NCBI GenBank assembly: GCA_046733635.1
Contig: JBKPPO010000218.1
Coordinates: forward strand, 1 to 6,223
Direction of reading: 5' to 3'
Source: CADEED01 sp046733635
Lineage (GTDB): Bacteria > Pseudomonadota > Gammaproteobacteria > Steroidobacterales > Steroidobacteraceae
DNA: 6,223 bases
Position 1 is the first letter of the stretch. Each line of letters begins with the position of its first letter. Positions 5,667 to 6,223 of the stretch are shown in pieces. Under the pieces are notes generated by a model that saw nothing but the letters and a program-made list of their open reading frames with translations, ran no database searches and had not been told where the DNA came from. The position numbers and the translations under genes are program-made.

Positions 5667-6223
5667 ATCTCGAGGTCTGTCTGCTCGGATTCGGCGAAGT
5701 CGGCCAGGCGCTGGCCGGCGAGCTTCGGACTCGTGGCGCTAATCTGAGCGCCTGGGACCTGAAATTCAGCGATCCCGAAAGCGGTCCGGCCCGTGCCGCC
5801 GCGCAGCTCGGCATCCTTGCGAAGAGTGCGCGCGACGCGGTGGCGACAGCACACGTGGTGATCAGCGCGGTGACCGCGGCGCAGATCTCGGCCGCCGCAA
5901 GCTCGGTGGCTCCCCACCTGGCCCCCCAGGCCTGGTACTTCGACCTGAATTCCACTTCGCCCGCCGCGAAAGCCACTGCAGGTGCGATCGTCGAGTCCGT
6001 CGGCGGTCGATTCGTGGAGGCGGCGATCATGTCGCCCATCGCACCTTGCGGCGCCGCGTCGCCCCTGTTGCTGGGTGGCGATCACGCCGCGGAGTTTCAG
6101 CCACTCGCGCAACAGCTGGGCTTCACGCAGACGCGGGTGATGGCCGGCAAGCTGGGCTCGGCGGCCGCCGCGAAGATGTGCCGCAGCGTGCTCGTGAAAG
6201 GCCTCGAGGCACTGGTGCTGGAA
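5663..6223 (+). CDS. 6-phosphogluconate/3-hydroxyisobutyrate dehydrogenase-like NAD-dependent oxidoreductase, 3'-truncated
   Basis: The first 187 residues are present and the gene runs off the right edge. It starts with GTG in a GTGA overlap with the galD stop, indicating translational coupling; GGAG at 5653-5656 lies 6 nt upstream. The N terminus is a Rossmann fold: LLGFGEVGQAL holds the GxGxxG loop (G9, G11, G14), and D32 at the end of beta-2 (SAWDLKF) favours NAD over NADP. Further family marks are HVVISAVTAAQ (64-74), YFDLNSTSP (92-100), the substrate-loop equivalent FVEAAIMSPIAPCG (117-130), and GKLGSAAAAKMCRSVLVKGL (162-181), where K171 is the probable catalytic Lys. Similar proteins often end in a DUF1932-type helical domain, but that part is not in view. 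The reaction is unknown. It is not the Gfo/Idh-type LigC dehydrogenase of the protocatechuate 4,5-cleavage pathway, which has a different architecture. Membership in the operon suggests a 2-hydroxyacid or related intermediate as substrate. Confidence 0.85.
   Translation, partial: MNLEVCLLGFGEVGQALAGELRTRGANLSAWDLKFSDPESGPARAAAQLGILAKSARDAVATAHVVISAVTAAQISAAASSVAPHLAPQAWYFDLNSTSPAAKATAGAIVESVGGRFVEAAIMSPIAPCGAASPLLLGGDHAAEFQPLAQQLGFTQTRVMAGKLGSAAAAKMCRSVLVKGLEALVLE

Noticed and set aside
4991..6112. A 373-codon - strand frame opposite galD and the dehydrogenase
   Set aside because: It spans the junction of two well-supported genes on the other strand and shows no family features.

Overview
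The window looks like a chromosomal piece of a high-GC proteobacterium. The seryl-tRNA synthetase is bacterial-type, and the gene families and GC-rich codon use suggest a gamma- or beta-proteobacterium; this is inference, because no rRNA or other taxonomic marker is present. Genes are tightly packed and no stretch over 300 bases lacks a gene.

Left part (1-2562, + strand): the 3' end of an integral membrane protein resembling CPBP/Abi-type intramembrane proteases; serS, a complete seryl-tRNA synthetase; and a GNAT-fold acetyltransferase. Between serS and the GNAT gene lies a perfect 18-bp inverted repeat (1706-1747) of the GGGGTC-N-GACCCC type. It supplies the last codons and the stop codon of serS, so it appears to have been inserted over, or to have spread into, the end of an essential gene.

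Right part (2575-6223): a divergently organised catabolic locus. A LysR-family regulator on the - strand is unusual in carrying two consecutive winged helix-turn-helix domains before its effector-binding domain. Across a 102-bp divergent intergenic region, three tightly coupled + strand genes follow. The first is a LigK/ProA/GalC-type 4-carboxy-4-hydroxy-2-oxoadipate aldolase, the second a GalD/LigU-type 4-oxalomesaconate isomerase/tautomerase, and the third the start of a 6-phosphogluconate/3-hydroxyisobutyrate dehydrogenase-like NAD-dependent oxidoreductase that runs off the right edge.

Together the aldolase and the isomerase define the lower part of the protocatechuate 4,5-cleavage (lignin-derived aromatics) or gallate pathway. 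4-oxalomesaconate is isomerised, hydrated by a LigJ/GalB hydratase not seen here, and then cleaved to pyruvate plus oxaloacetate. The LysR protein is the obvious candidate regulator. The dehydrogenase has no settled place in the textbook pathway and, with the double-HTH regulator, is the most interesting part of the locus. No RNA genes, CRISPR array, complete insertion sequence or prophage were seen.
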